From positions 1 to 64,000 of the forward strand of contig NZ_BDAG01000041.1 of assembly GCF_002091715.1 (NCBI RefSeq): DNA of 64,000 nt, written 5' to 3'. The stretch comes from Pseudomonas migulae NBRC 103157 (GTDB lineage: Bacteria; Pseudomonadota; Gammaproteobacteria; Pseudomonadales; Pseudomonadaceae). Position numbers and translations under genes: made by a program. The notes under the pieces were generated by a model that made no database searches, was not told the DNA's origin, and worked only from the letters and a program-made list of their open reading frames with translations. Below are positions 26,701 to 34,566 of this stretch, in pieces (position 1 is the stretch's first letter; every line of letters begins with the position of its first letter).

Positions 26701-27505
26701 TGGCCTTGTTCGACAGCTCTTCCAGGTACGGGCGCAGCTCACTGGCGCCGAGGGCGCAGTTCAAACCGACCGAGATCGGCTTGGCGTGGGCCACGGAGTT
26801 CCAGAACGCTTCGGTGGTCTGGCCGGACAGGGTGCGGCCGGAGGCGTCGGTGATGGTGCCGGAAATCATGATCGGCAGCTCGACGCCCAGCTCTTCGAAC
26901 ACCCCTTGCACGGCGAAGATCGCGGCTTTGGCATTCAGTGTGTCGAAAATGGTTTCAATCAGGATCAGATCGGAACCGCCTTCGATCAGGCCTTTGGTGG
27001 CCTCGGTGTAGTTCTCCACCAGTTCATCGAAGGTTACGTTGCGGTAGCCGGGGTTGTTGACGTCCGGCGACAGCGAGCAGGTGCGGCTGGTCGGGCCGAG
27101 CACGCCGGCAACGAAGCGCGGCTTGTCCGGGTTTTCGAGGGTTTTCGCGTCGGCGATCTTGCGCGCCAGGCGAGCGCCTTCTACGTTCAGTTCGTAGGCC
27201 AGTTCTTCCATGCCGTAATCGGCCATGGAAATCCGGGTGGCGTTGAAGGTGTTGGTTTCCAGAATGTCAGCGCCGGCATCCAGGTAGGCTTTTTCGATGC
27301 CACCGATTACGTCCGGGCGCGTCAGCACCAACAGGTCGTTGTTGCCTTTGACATCGCTCGGCCAGTCGGCGAAGCGTTTGCCACGGTAATCCTGCTCCTC
27401 GAGCTTGTAGCTCTGGATCATCGTGCCCATACCGCCATCGAGAATCAGGATGCGCTCTTTGAGGGCGTGCTTGAGAGCTTGAAGGCGAACACTGCGATCG
27501 GACAT
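23795..27505 (-). CDS. metH: Cobalamin-dependent methionine synthase
   Basis: 1236 aa, the normal full length. Domains in order are: homocysteine-binding zinc domain (1-330, 'LDGGMGTMIQ' and the Cys pair in GGCCGTTPGH); pterin (methyltetrahydrofolate) domain (about 360-640, 'VNVGERTNITGSAKF'); cobalamin domains (about 660-900) with the cobalt-ligating His761 in KGDVHDIGKN; and the C-terminal S-adenosylmethionine reactivation domain ('GIRPAPGYPACPDH'). It transfers the methyl group from 5-methyltetrahydrofolate to homocysteine in the cytoplasm. The gene is monocistronic. No cobalamin riboswitch is visible in the 155 bases upstream, although two occur at the cobalamin locus 6 kb away. Confidence 0.98.
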   Translation of the reverse strand: MSDRSVRLQALKHALKERILILDGGMGTMIQSYKLEEQDYRGKRFADWPSDVKGNNDLLVLTRPDVIGGIEKAYLDAGADILETNTFNATRISMADYGMEELAYELNVEGARLARKIADAKTLENPDKPRFVAGVLGPTSRTCSLSPDVNNPGYRNVTFDELVENYTEATKGLIEGGSDLILIETIFDTLNAKAAIFAVQGVFEELGVELPIMISGTITDASGRTLSGQTTEAFWNSVAHAKPISVGLNCALGASELRPYLEELSNKANTHVSAHPNAGLPNEFGEYDELPSQTAKVIEEFAQSGFLNIVGGCCGTTPGHIEAIAKAVAGYAPREIPDIPKACRLSGLEPFTIDRSSLFVNVGERTNITGSAKFARLIREDNYTEALEVALQQVEAGAQIIDINMDEGMLDSKKAMVTFLNLIAGEPDISRVPIMIDSSKWEVIEAGLKCIQGKGIVNSISMKEGVEQFIHHAKLCKRYGAAVVVMAFDEAGQADTEARKKEICKRSYDILVNEVGFPPEDIIFDPNIFAVATGIEEHNNYAVDFINACAYIRDELPYALTSGGVSNVSFSFRGNNPVREAIHSVFLLYAIRNGLTMGIVNAGQLEIYDQIPVELRDAVEDVILNRTPEGTDALLAIADKYKGDGSVKEAETEEWRGWDVNKRLEHALVKGITTHIVEDTEESRQSFARPIEVIEGPLMSGMNIVGDLFGAGKMFLPQVVKSARVMKQAVAHLIPFIELEKGDKPEAKGKILMATVKGDVHDIGKNIVGVVLGCNGYDIVDLGVMVPAEKILQVAKEQKCDIIGLSGLITPSLDEMVHVAREMQRQDFHLPLMIGGATTSKAHTAVKIEPKYSNDAVIYVTDASRAVGVATQLLSKELKPAFVEKTRLEYIDVRERTANRSARTERLSYPAAIAKKPQFDWSTYVPVKPTFTGSKVLDNIDLKVLAEYIDWTPFFISWDLAGKFPRILEDEVVGEAATALYADAQEMLAKLIDEKLISARAVFGFWPANQVRDDDIEVYGDDGKPLAKLHHLRQQTIKTDGKPNFSLADFVAPKDSEITDYVGGFITTAGIGAEEVAKAYQDAGDDYNSIMVKALADRLAEACAEWLHQQVRKEHWGYAKDETLDNEALIKEQYTGIRPAPGYPACPDHTEKSTLFALLDPEASEMQAGRSGVFLTEHYAMFPAAAVSGWYFAHPQAQYFAVGKIDKDQVQSYTSRKGQELSVTERWLAPNLGYDN

Positions 27506-27660
27506 TGGGACTACTCGGAAAGACCATGACGAAGGGCCGGGATCATAGCAAACCTGTGCGCTTTTAGAGCATGTGCGGTTTTTGCATGAATATCGCTCAT
27601 GTTGGCAGCGAGGCCATACCGGTAGAATCGCGGCGTTTTTTCACGATCAGGACCAGGGAC

Positions 27661-29955
27661 ATGTCTTTTCGCGTCATCAGCAGTGTTTTGCTGTTTTTAA
27701 GCTGGGGCGCCGCCGCGCAGGATCCGGCCGTTTCCGCTGCCATTTCTTATACCCGCGACATTCAACCGATCTTCACCGAAAAGTGCGTGGCCTGCCATGC
27801 CTGCAATGACGCCGCCTGTCAGCTCAATCTGGGCAGCGGCGAGGGTGCTGCGCGCGGCGCGTCGAAAGTCCCTGTCTACGACGGCGAACGCAGGCAGGCT
27901 GCCGCGCCGACCCGATTGTTTTATGACGCTTTCGGCAAGCACGCCTGGCAGCAAAAAGGCTTCTATCCGGTGCTCGACGCTCAGGGCAGCCAAGCCGCGT
28001 TGATGGCGCGGATGCTGGAGCTGGGGCACAAAACGCCGCTGACGCCCAACGCCAGGTTGCCGGAAGACATCGTCCTGGGTCTGAACCGGGAAAACAGTTG
28101 CGCGATGCCGGCCGAGTTCGACGGTTACGCCAGCGCTCATCCGAAGGAAGGCATGCCGCTGGCGGTCACCGGCCTGACCGATCAGCAGTACCAGACGCTG
28201 CAACGCTGGCTGGCCTCGGGCGCGCCGATCGATGAGCAAGGTCTGGTGCCGTCGGCGAAAGAAGCCTTGCAAGTGGTGCAATGGGAAAACCTGCTCAACT
28301 CGCCGGGCGCCCGCCAGAGCCTGGTGGGGCGCTGGTTGTTCGAGCACTGGTTCCTCGCCCACATTTACTTCAAGGACGGCGAGCCGGGGCATTTCTTCCA
28401 GTGGGTGCGTTCGCGCACGCCGACCGGCCAGCCGATTGACCTGATCAACACGCGTCGCCCGAATGACGATCCAGGCACCCAGGTGTATTACCGCTTGTGG
28501 CCGGTGCAGGGTGTGATCGTGCAGAAGACCCACATCACTTATCCGCTGAGCGCGGCGAAGATGGCGCGGATCAAAAGCCTGTTCTACAACGGCAACTGGC
28601 AGGTCAACGCCTTGCCGGGTTACGGGCCGGAGCGCCGGGCCAATCCGTTCACCACGTTCGAGGCGATCCCGGCGCAGGCGCGTTATCAGTTCATGCTCGA
28701 TAACGCCGAGTACTTCGTGCGCACGTTTATCCGCGGGCCGGTGTGCCGCGGCCAGATCGCCACCGACGTGATCCGCGATAACTTCTGGGCGCTGTTCCAG
28801 GCGCCGGAACACGACCTCTACATCATCGACCCGAACTACCGCGGGCAGGCCACGCCATTGCTGGCGATGCCGGGCCAGAACGATGACGTCGGCAGTGTCC
28901 TGAGCCTGTGGCATGACTACCGCGACAAGCGCAACGAGTACGAGGCGCTGCGTCGCGACAACTACGCCGATGCGCCCGCGCCGAGCTGGTCGACCTTGTG
29001 GGCAGGCAACGATAACGCGCTGCTGACCATCTTCCGGCATTTCGACAGCGCCTCGGTGGACAAGGGCCTGATCGGCGAAGTCCCGCAAACGATGTGGCTG
29101 TTCGATTTTCCGCTGCTGGAGCGCACGTATTATCAATTGGCGGTCAATTTCGACGTGTTCGGCAACGTTTCCCATCAAGCGCAGACGCGCCTGTACTTCG
29201 ACCTGATTCGCAACGGCGCCGAGCAGAATTTCCTGCGCCTGATGCCCGCCGATTCGCGGGACGGTTATCTCGACGACTGGTATCAGAGCGGCGGAAAATT
29301 CAAGATGTGGCTGGACTATGAAGCCATCGACAACGACAAACCGACCGCGCTGAAACTCGACGAGAAAGACCCGAAACACGACTTTGCGATGCAGCTGCTG
29401 GCTCGCTACGGCGAGCTCAACGCCAGGCCTGATCCGATCAACCGCTGTGACGGCGCTTATTGCTCGAGGCCGAATATCGATCCGGACCTGCAAAGTGCCG
29501 AGCAGGCCTTGAGCCGCCTGACGTCGCGCCCGGCAGCGGGCCTCAAAGTGATTGATCAACTGCCGGAAGCAACGATGTTGCGTATTGAGGCCAAGAGCGG
29601 CAAGCGTGAGGTTTACAGTCTGTTGCGCAACCGCGCGCACAGCAACGTGGCGTTTCTGCTGGGCGAGTCGCTGCGCTATCAGCCAGGGCTCGATACCCTG
29701 ACCATTTTCCCCGGCGTGCTCAGCAGCTACCCGAACTTCATGTTCAACATTCCCGCCGGGCAAGTGCCAGCGTTTGTGGAGGCGATGGAAAATGCCAAGG
29801 ACGCCAACCGTTTCGAGAAAATCGTCGAACGCTGGGGGATTCGCCGCAGCCATCCGCAGTTCTGGTTTTATTTCCATGACCTGAGCACGTACGTCCACGA
29901 AACCGACCCGGTGGAAGAGGGCGTGCTGGACATGAACCGCTACGAGAATCTTTGA
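27661..29955 (+). CDS. cti: Fatty acid cis-trans isomerase
   Basis: 764 aa from the ATG at 27661 (AGGA eight bases upstream). The frame is open 30 codons further, but this start exposes a signal peptide (MSFRVISSVLLFLSWGAAAQ). A haem-c motif CVACH lies at residues 42-46, as in Pseudomonas Cti, which is a periplasmic cytochrome. It converts cis to trans unsaturated fatty acids in membrane phospholipids, stiffening the membrane under solvent, heat or metal stress without new synthesis. Length and motif agree with the family. It is divergent from metH and stands alone. Confidence 0.96.
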   Translation: MSFRVISSVLLFLSWGAAAQDPAVSAAISYTRDIQPIFTEKCVACHACNDAACQLNLGSGEGAARGASKVPVYDGERRQAAAPTRLFYDAFGKHAWQQKGFYPVLDAQGSQAALMARMLELGHKTPLTPNARLPEDIVLGLNRENSCAMPAEFDGYASAHPKEGMPLAVTGLTDQQYQTLQRWLASGAPIDEQGLVPSAKEALQVVQWENLLNSPGARQSLVGRWLFEHWFLAHIYFKDGEPGHFFQWVRSRTPTGQPIDLINTRRPNDDPGTQVYYRLWPVQGVIVQKTHITYPLSAAKMARIKSLFYNGNWQVNALPGYGPERRANPFTTFEAIPAQARYQFMLDNAEYFVRTFIRGPVCRGQIATDVIRDNFWALFQAPEHDLYIIDPNYRGQATPLLAMPGQNDDVGSVLSLWHDYRDKRNEYEALRRDNYADAPAPSWSTLWAGNDNALLTIFRHFDSASVDKGLIGEVPQTMWLFDFPLLERTYYQLAVNFDVFGNVSHQAQTRLYFDLIRNGAEQNFLRLMPADSRDGYLDDWYQSGGKFKMWLDYEAIDNDKPTALKLDEKDPKHDFAMQLLARYGELNARPDPINRCDGAYCSRPNIDPDLQSAEQALSRLTSRPAAGLKVIDQLPEATMLRIEAKSGKREVYSLLRNRAHSNVAFLLGESLRYQPGLDTLTIFPGVLSSYPNFMFNIPAGQVPAFVEAMENAKDANRFEKIVERWGIRRSHPQFWFYFHDLSTYVHETDPVEEGVLDMNRYENL

Positions 29956-30005
29956 TCGACTTTTGATGAGGGCTCGGTGCCCCAGTTTCATGTATACCGC
30001 CGATC

Positions 30006-30102
30006 CCCTGTAGGCGCCGGCTTGCTGGAGATGGCTTCCTCGCAGTCACCTTGATGTTGAACGTGACGCCGCCATCGCCAGCAAGCCGGCTCCTAAAAGG
30101 GA
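30006..30102. repeat. REPIN (paired REP) after cti
   Basis: TAGGCGCCGGCTTGCTGGAG at the left and CCAGCAAGCCGGCTCCTA at the right form inverted ends around about 40 bases. Confidence 0.75.
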
Positions 30103-30127
30103 AATGCGGTGGTTTGCAGGGCGGTCG

Positions 30128-30771
30128 ATGTTGATTTCGGTACAGGCACTGCGCGCGCTCTCGGCCTGGACGGTGGGCCGATCGGTCAGATGTTCATCGA
30201 CAAAGGCGCGGTGGGCGTTGATGTCTTCTTCGTTATCAGTGGTCTGGTGATATTCCTGTCCACCGAGGGCAAGTCGCTGCCGCTGGGGCGGTTTCTGTCC
30301 TGGGCGTTGCTGTTCCGTTTGCAGGCACCGTTGCTGATCGTCGCTGCGCTGCTGTTTGCAGTGTGCCAGGCGTGGACCGGTTACGGCTGGATCAGCGAGT
30401 TTTACCGTTCGGACATTGTTTATGAGTTTCTGCTGGGGATTGCCATCGGCATGACCTACCGCCGTGGCTGGATCAAACCCGTTTTATGGTTGCCATTGCT
30501 GGCGCTGTCGTGCATGGCGCTGGAACGCTTTTTCGAGAACCGCCGGATGTACCTGATGCACGTGTTGGTGCTGTCTGCCGGAGGTTTTGTCGCACAGCGT
30601 TATGGCGTAAACCCCTATGTCATGTTCACCGTTTGCGTTGCGACCATTGGCGTGGCGTCGTGGGCAAGTTACGAATGGGTGGAAAAAAGCAGCTATCGGT
30701 GGCTTAAAGCGCGGATTGACGGCGAACTGCCTGATCGCGGCGAACTGGCGCTTTCCCGACAAAAATACTAG
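30128..30771 (+). pseudogene. Decayed acyltransferase 3 (OafA-like) gene
   Basis: An ATG at 30128 opens a typical acyltransferase-3 start (MLISVQALRALSAWTV), but that frame soon ends. The family sequence resumes in a different frame with 'GQMFIDKGAVGVDVFFVISG' and runs to 30771. The open part is only about 215 residues against about 350 for intact members. The join at 'LPLGRFLSWALLFRLQAPLL' also lacks the expected central membrane segments, so at least one frameshifting deletion and one further deletion are apparent. The C-terminal piece 'YLMHVLVLSAGGFVAQRYG' is intact. Intact relatives acylate sugars or lipopolysaccharide at the inner membrane. It is probably non-functional. Confidence 0.75.
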
Positions 30772-30828
30772 GACTTTGTACGGCGCGATGATTGGCGTAA
30801 ACTGCGCCCAAGCCTGCGAGGAGTTTCC

Positions 30829-31413
30829 ATGACCGCTATTACCATCACCGACGCCGCCCACGATTACCTGGCTGATCTGCTCTCCAAGCAGAACACCCCG
30901 GGCATCGGCATCCGCGTCTTCATCACCCAGCCTGGCACCCAATACGCCGAAACCTGCATTGCCTATTGCAAGCCGGGCGAAGAAAAACCCGAAGACACCG
31001 CGCTGGGGCTGAAAAGCTTCACTGCTTATATCGATTCGTTCAGCGAAGCTTTCCTGGACGACGCGGTTGTCGACTACGCCACCGACCGCATGGGCGGCCA
31101 GCTGACCATCAAGGCGCCAAACGCCAAAGTCCCGATGGTCAACGCCGACAGCCCGGTCAACGAGCGCATCAACTATTACCTGCAAACCGAAATCAACCCG
31201 GGGCTCGCCAGCCACGGCGGTCAGGTCAGCCTGATCGATGTGGTTGATGACGGCATCGCCGTGCTGAAGTTCGGCGGCGGTTGCCAAGGCTGCGGCCAGG
31301 CGGACGTCACCCTGCGTGAAGGCATCGAGCGCACCTTGCTCGAGCGCATTCCCGAACTGAAAGGTGTTCGCGACGTGACCGACCATACGCAGAAAGAAAA
31401 CGCCTACTACTAA
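30829..31413 (+). CDS. nfuA: Fe/S biogenesis protein NfuA
   Basis: A 194-aa protein of normal length after GCGAGGAG. The N-terminal half (1-100) is a degenerate A-type scaffold domain ('GIGIRVFITQPGTQYAETCI'). The C-terminal Nfu domain carries the cluster-binding CxxC in GGGCQGCGQADVTLREG (about 149-153). As a dimer it holds a [4Fe-4S] cluster and passes it to client proteins, mainly under oxidative stress or iron limitation. It is monocistronic with a strong terminator. Confidence 0.97.
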   Translation: MTAITITDAAHDYLADLLSKQNTPGIGIRVFITQPGTQYAETCIAYCKPGEEKPEDTALGLKSFTAYIDSFSEAFLDDAVVDYATDRMGGQLTIKAPNAKVPMVNADSPVNERINYYLQTEINPGLASHGGQVSLIDVVDDGIAVLKFGGGCQGCGQADVTLREGIERTLLERIPELKGVRDVTDHTQKENAYY

Positions 31414-31432
31414 GGTGTTCGCTGCAGAAACG

Positions 31433-31463
31433 AAAAAACGGCACCCGTGAGTGCCGTTTTTTT
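31433..31463 (+). terminator. Intrinsic terminator after nfuA
   Basis: A-run, then CGGCAC-CCGTGA-GTGCCG, then seven T residues. The A/T flanks extend the stem, so it could also work on the opposite strand. Confidence 0.9.
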
Positions 31464-31483
31464 ATGGGTGAATTTCACTGACG

Positions 31484-31580
31484 CCTTCGTGAGCAAGCCC
31501 GCTCCCACATTTGTTCGCCGTCGTTCACAGATGTTGTGTTCGCTGAAGATTTAATATGGGAGCGGGCTTGCTCGCGATGG
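31484..31580. repeat. REPIN between nfuA and cobM
   Basis: GAGCAAGCCCGCTCCCACA at 31491 and TGGGAGCGGGCTTGCTCGC at 31557 form inverted ends around about 50 bases. Confidence 0.85.
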
Positions 31581-31584
31581 GGCC

Positions 31585-32331
31585 CTACGGTCGATACAAA
31601 TGCGCATGCCCGGCGCGATACAGCGATGACTCACTGAAGTGATCGCTCCCCAACACCCGACCCACCAGAATCAACGCCGTGCGCCGAAACCCCTTCGCCT
31701 CGACCTTCCCGGCAATATCCGCAATCGTTCCCACCACCCAATCCTGATCCGGCCAGGTCGCCCGATGGATCACCGCAATCGGGCAGTCCGCGCCGTAATG
31801 TGGCAGCAATTCCACGAGGATTTTCTGCAGATGATTGACCCCCAAATGAATCGCCATGGTCGCCCCATGCTGCGCCAGACTCCCCAACTCTTCACCCGCG
31901 GGCATCGCAGTCTTGTCAGCGTAGCGAGTCAGAATCACGCTCTGTGACACGTCCGGCAATGTCAGCTCCGCACCCAAAAGCGCCGCGCAGGCCGCCGTGG
32001 CGGTGACACCGGGAATGATCTCAAACGGAATATCGAGTTCGCGCAGGTAGCGAATCTGTTCGCCAATCGCGCCATAAAGACTTGGGTCGCCTGAATGCAC
32101 CCGCGCCACATCCTGGCCATTGGCATGGGCGGTCTTGATCAGTTCGATGATCTGTTTCAAGTGCAGTTCGGCGCTATTGACCACCTGTTCGGCGCGATGG
32201 CCCTCCAGCACCGCGGCAGGTACCAGGGAGCCGGCGTAGATGATCACCGGGCAACTGCGGATCAGCCGCTGGCCTTTGACGGTGATCAGTTCCGGGTCGC
32301 CGGGACCTGCGCCAATGAAGTAGACGGTCAT
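31585..32331 (-). CDS. cobM: Precorrin-4 C11-methyltransferase
   Basis: 248 aa, starting at 32331 after AGGAAA. It has the tetrapyrrole methylase fold, with the S-adenosylmethionine site residues VYFIGAGPGDPELITVKG at the start and 'ARVHSGDPSLYGAIGEQ' near residue 78; 'FEIIPGVTATAACAALLG' follows. It methylates C11 of precorrin-4 in the aerobic cobalamin pathway. It is last in the minus-strand cbtB-cbtA-cobE-cobM series, 82 bases after cobE, and so probably under the riboswitch at 33862-34072. Confidence 0.95.
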   Translation of the reverse strand: MTVYFIGAGPGDPELITVKGQRLIRSCPVIIYAGSLVPAAVLEGHRAEQVVNSAELHLKQIIELIKTAHANGQDVARVHSGDPSLYGAIGEQIRYLRELDIPFEIIPGVTATAACAALLGAELTLPDVSQSVILTRYADKTAMPAGEELGSLAQHGATMAIHLGVNHLQKILVELLPHYGADCPIAVIHRATWPDQDWVVGTIADIAGKVEAKGFRRTALILVGRVLGSDHFSESSLYRAGHAHLYRP

Positions 32332-32413
32332 CGTCGTTTCCTGTCAGAAAAAGGGTCTGGGCAAAGCTTCAGATGAAGATTGCTCATGATCGAGGGCGGG
32401 ATTATCGAGGATT

Positions 32414-32827
32414 TTACGCAGCGCTGGCCAATGCCAGGGTCGCCTGGGCGTATTTTTGTCGTGAGATCAACAGTTTTGCCGGTGCCTGAGCCAGTTGTTC
32501 TGCGAGGGCGAGGGCGGCGCTTTCCGCTACGCCATAGCAGCCGGTGCGCTCAAAAGCGATGTCCGAGCGGTGGCTGAGTTGAGGTTGATAACCAGCCAGT
32601 TGCTCACTGCTGAAGTACATCAAGGGCAGCGCGAGTTGTGCGGCGAGTTCGATCAGGCCAGGCTCGTCGCGCTTCAGGTCGATGCTGGCCAGGGCCTTGA
32701 TCTGGTGAAGTCCGATTTGATGCGCCTGTAATGCCTGATCGAGTAACGCCCGCAGCGTGCTGACGGGGCAGCCGCGCTGGCAGCCCAGGCCGACCACCAA
32801 AGTCGGCGCTGTGCCGGTATCCGTCAT
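32414..32827 (-). CDS. cobE: Cobalamin biosynthesis protein CobE (CbiG C-terminal-like)
   Basis: 137 aa, starting at the ATG at 32827, whose bases overlap the stop of cbtA (ATGA). 'PTLVVGLGCQRGCPVSTLRA' and 'ALASIDLKRDEPGLIELAAQ' are typical of the CobE/CbiG C-terminal domain. In anaerobic organisms the related CbiG opens the delta-lactone of cobalt-precorrin-5. CobE in aerobic producers is required for cobalamin synthesis, but its exact role is less settled. Longer frames upstream in this phase are shadows of cbtA. Confidence 0.88.
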   Translation of the reverse strand: MTDTGTAPTLVVGLGCQRGCPVSTLRALLDQALQAHQIGLHQIKALASIDLKRDEPGLIELAAQLALPLMYFSSEQLAGYQPQLSHRSDIAFERTGCYGVAESAALALAEQLAQAPAKLLISRQKYAQATLALASAA

Positions 32828-33528
32828 GCGTGGTATTGGCCATCGCTTTTGCGGCGGAACAACCAGGCGCTGATCAGGCCAAGGGCCAGCCAGAACGCCA
32901 CGTTGGTCAGCTGCGAAGCGATTTTGAACTGGGATTCCAGGGCTTCCGGCGCGAGCATCGAGTGCACTTCCGGTTGCGGCGCACCGATGACGTGAGGAAC
33001 GGCGAGAATCGCCACACCCAGGATCTTCATCAGCCAGTGCCGGCTGAACACGATCAGCGCGATGCCGACAGCGGTGGACGCTGCAGTGCCGATCCACCAG
33101 ATTTGCCGTTGTGCCAGGTCCGCCGCGGCAGTGCCCGGCAGTTCCGGTGGCAGGCCCAGGGTCGGCGCCAGTACAAACGTCGCGTAACCAGCCAGACCCC
33201 AAAGCAGGCCCTGGGAGGTTTTGGTTGGCGCACGCAAGGTGTAGAGGCCGGCGAGCATCAGCGCGAAACCGACAGCCACCACCAGGTTGCCGCCAGTCGT
33301 CGACAGCACGCGCTGCCAGCCGTCTTCCGGCTCCCAGGCTTCGGCATCATGGGGGTGAGCGGCGGTACCGGCGGCGTGTTCGTGAACTTCAACCGCAGCC
33401 GGCTCGGATTTTTCGTAAGTCTCAGCCTGCAGAATCAGCGGGGCGACCCAGAAACTTTGCAGCAGAGTCAGCAACAGGGCGGCCAGCAGCCCGGTGAAAC
33501 CCGCGGTTTGCGCAATACGCTTGATCAT
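32824..33528 (-). CDS. cbtA: CbtA cobalt transporter subunit
   Basis: 234 aa from the ATG at 33528 (MIKRIAQTAGFTGLLAALLL). About five hydrophobic segments are visible. A histidine-containing loop 'EVHEHAAGTAAHPHDAEAWE' follows the first helix and may collect metal. CbtA with CbtB is a predicted cobalt uptake system recognised by its constant linkage to cobalamin riboswitches. It lies 11 bases after cbtB and overlaps cobE by four bases. Confidence 0.92.
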   Translation of the reverse strand: MIKRIAQTAGFTGLLAALLLTLLQSFWVAPLILQAETYEKSEPAAVEVHEHAAGTAAHPHDAEAWEPEDGWQRVLSTTGGNLVVAVGFALMLAGLYTLRAPTKTSQGLLWGLAGYATFVLAPTLGLPPELPGTAAADLAQRQIWWIGTAASTAVGIALIVFSRHWLMKILGVAILAVPHVIGAPQPEVHSMLAPEALESQFKIASQLTNVAFWLALGLISAWLFRRKSDGQYHA

Positions 33529-33539
33529 GTCGGCAGGTC

Positions 33540-33731
33540 TCAATGGCACGGGAAGGCAGAGCTGTGGCGGGTATCGTGCGCTGCGTTGTGCACTGCTTCG
33601 ATGTGCGAAAAACCGGCGAAATACACAAGGCACGCGCCAAGAATCGACGCACACACGGCGGCGGTCAGGCGTTGGCTCAGGGTTGTTGTGGTGCTGGCGG
33701 TGCTGTGGCCGGTGCTGCTGATGATCGACAT
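33540..33731 (-). CDS. cbtB: CbtB cobalt transporter subunit
   Basis: A 63-aa protein with one membrane helix (LTAAVCASILGACLVYFAGF). Its histidine-rich C-terminus (HIEAVHNAAHDTRH, ending FPCH) is the CbtB hallmark and the likely metal site. It is the first gene after the minus-strand cobalamin riboswitch, so the whole cbtB-cbtA-cobE-cobM series should be repressed when cobalamin is plentiful. Confidence 0.92.
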   Translation of the reverse strand: MSIISSTGHSTASTTTTLSQRLTAAVCASILGACLVYFAGFSHIEAVHNAAHDTRHSSAFPCH

Positions 33732-33861
33732 GGCGCTTCCCTCTGGTCTGTCAGCGGGTGAATAGAGCGCATGGAAGATCCCTGCGAATCGGGCTCGCAG
33801 AGATTCAAACAGCGCCCGCCCACCGCGGGTTTGTTATTCAGTGAACAGAACGTCACTTTGT

Positions 33862-34072
33862 GTTGCGGGCCGGTCTCCGGGCTCGCGAGGGGCTTGGGCG
33901 TCAGCCGAAACCTGCAAGCGTCACCTTCCCATGCCTAACTGCTGGCACAGTGGATCTGACGCTTCGCTCGCTTACCGTTGCGGGGGCAGCACCGGACTGA
34001 CATGGCTTTGAGTAAAGCACATGATTCACCGGTTTCCCGTTTCACCCTGTGAAGGGCACCCGTAACAAGGTG
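33862..34072 (-). promoter_or_regulatory. Cobalamin riboswitch, minus strand, upstream of cbtB
   Basis: Read on the minus strand, the region has GGGTGAAACGGGAAACCGGT, then CAGTCCGGTGCTGCCCCCGC, AACGGTAAGCGAG, and finally the B12-box-like GAGCCCGGAGACCGGCC close to 33870. This is the standard order of the cobalamin aptamer. About 130 bases separate its end from the cbtB start. Confidence 0.92.
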
Positions 34073-34142
34073 CGTAGGAGAGCATGGGCAGGGGTTGGGC
34101 GTCAATTGGCAGGGGTTCTCAATTGGGATTGAAATGATGATT

Positions 34143-34227
34143 TGTAGGAGCTGCCGAAGGCTGCGATCTTTTGATCCTGTTTTTTAAAAGCAAAATCAAA
34201 AGATCGCAGCCTTCGTCAGCGCCTACA
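34143..34227. repeat. REPIN of the second family between the two riboswitches
   Basis: TAGGAGCTGCCGAAGGCTGC at 34145 and GATCGCAGCCTTCGTCAGCG at 34202 form imperfect inverted ends, with an A/T-rich centre that continues the stem (GATCTTTTGAT / ATCAAAAGATC). The same family recurs at 61888-61980. Confidence 0.85.
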
Positions 34228-34264
34228 GACATTGACCCGCCCCAAGACGATGCGTAGCCTTGCG

Positions 34265-34455
34265 CTTTCGAGGTTCTTCGGCGTTTGCCGAAGCTAAGAA
34301 GGGAACGCGGTCGATGCCGCGGCTGCCCCCGCAACTGTGAACGGTGATGTTCGCTGCCACGCCACTGCACGCTCCAGCCCTGGAGCCCGCGGGAAGGCGC
34401 AGCAAACGCCAGTCCAGCGACTGGCACACCGTCAGCCAGGAGACCTGCCTCGACA
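34265..34455 (+). promoter_or_regulatory. Cobalamin riboswitch, plus strand, upstream of cobW
   Basis: It contains CTAAGAAGGGAACGCGGTCG, then GCCGCGGCTGCCCCCGCAAC, TGTGAACGG, and the B12 box GCCAGGAGACCTGCC at 34435-34449. The end of the aptamer is about 110 bases before the cobW start. It should lower cobW-cobN expression when adenosylcobalamin is abundant. Confidence 0.93.
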
Positions 34456-34566
34456 CGAATTCTCACTACAACCGGGCGGGGTGATCCGGTGGCGAAATCT
34501 TCCGCGCGCGCATTCGTTGCAGCGGTCGTCGTCCCGTATGCCCGCCACCTTGCCAAAGGGCATCCG

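Noticed and set aside
23918..27529. 1203-codon open frame on the strand opposite metH
   Set aside because: Low-complexity Asp/Gly/Val/His-rich translation with no domain. It is the complement of highly conserved metH, a usual GC-rich shadow frame.
27697..29991. 764-codon open frame opposite cti
   Set aside because: Compositionally odd Arg/Val/His-rich translation; cti on the other strand has a signal peptide and a haem motif.
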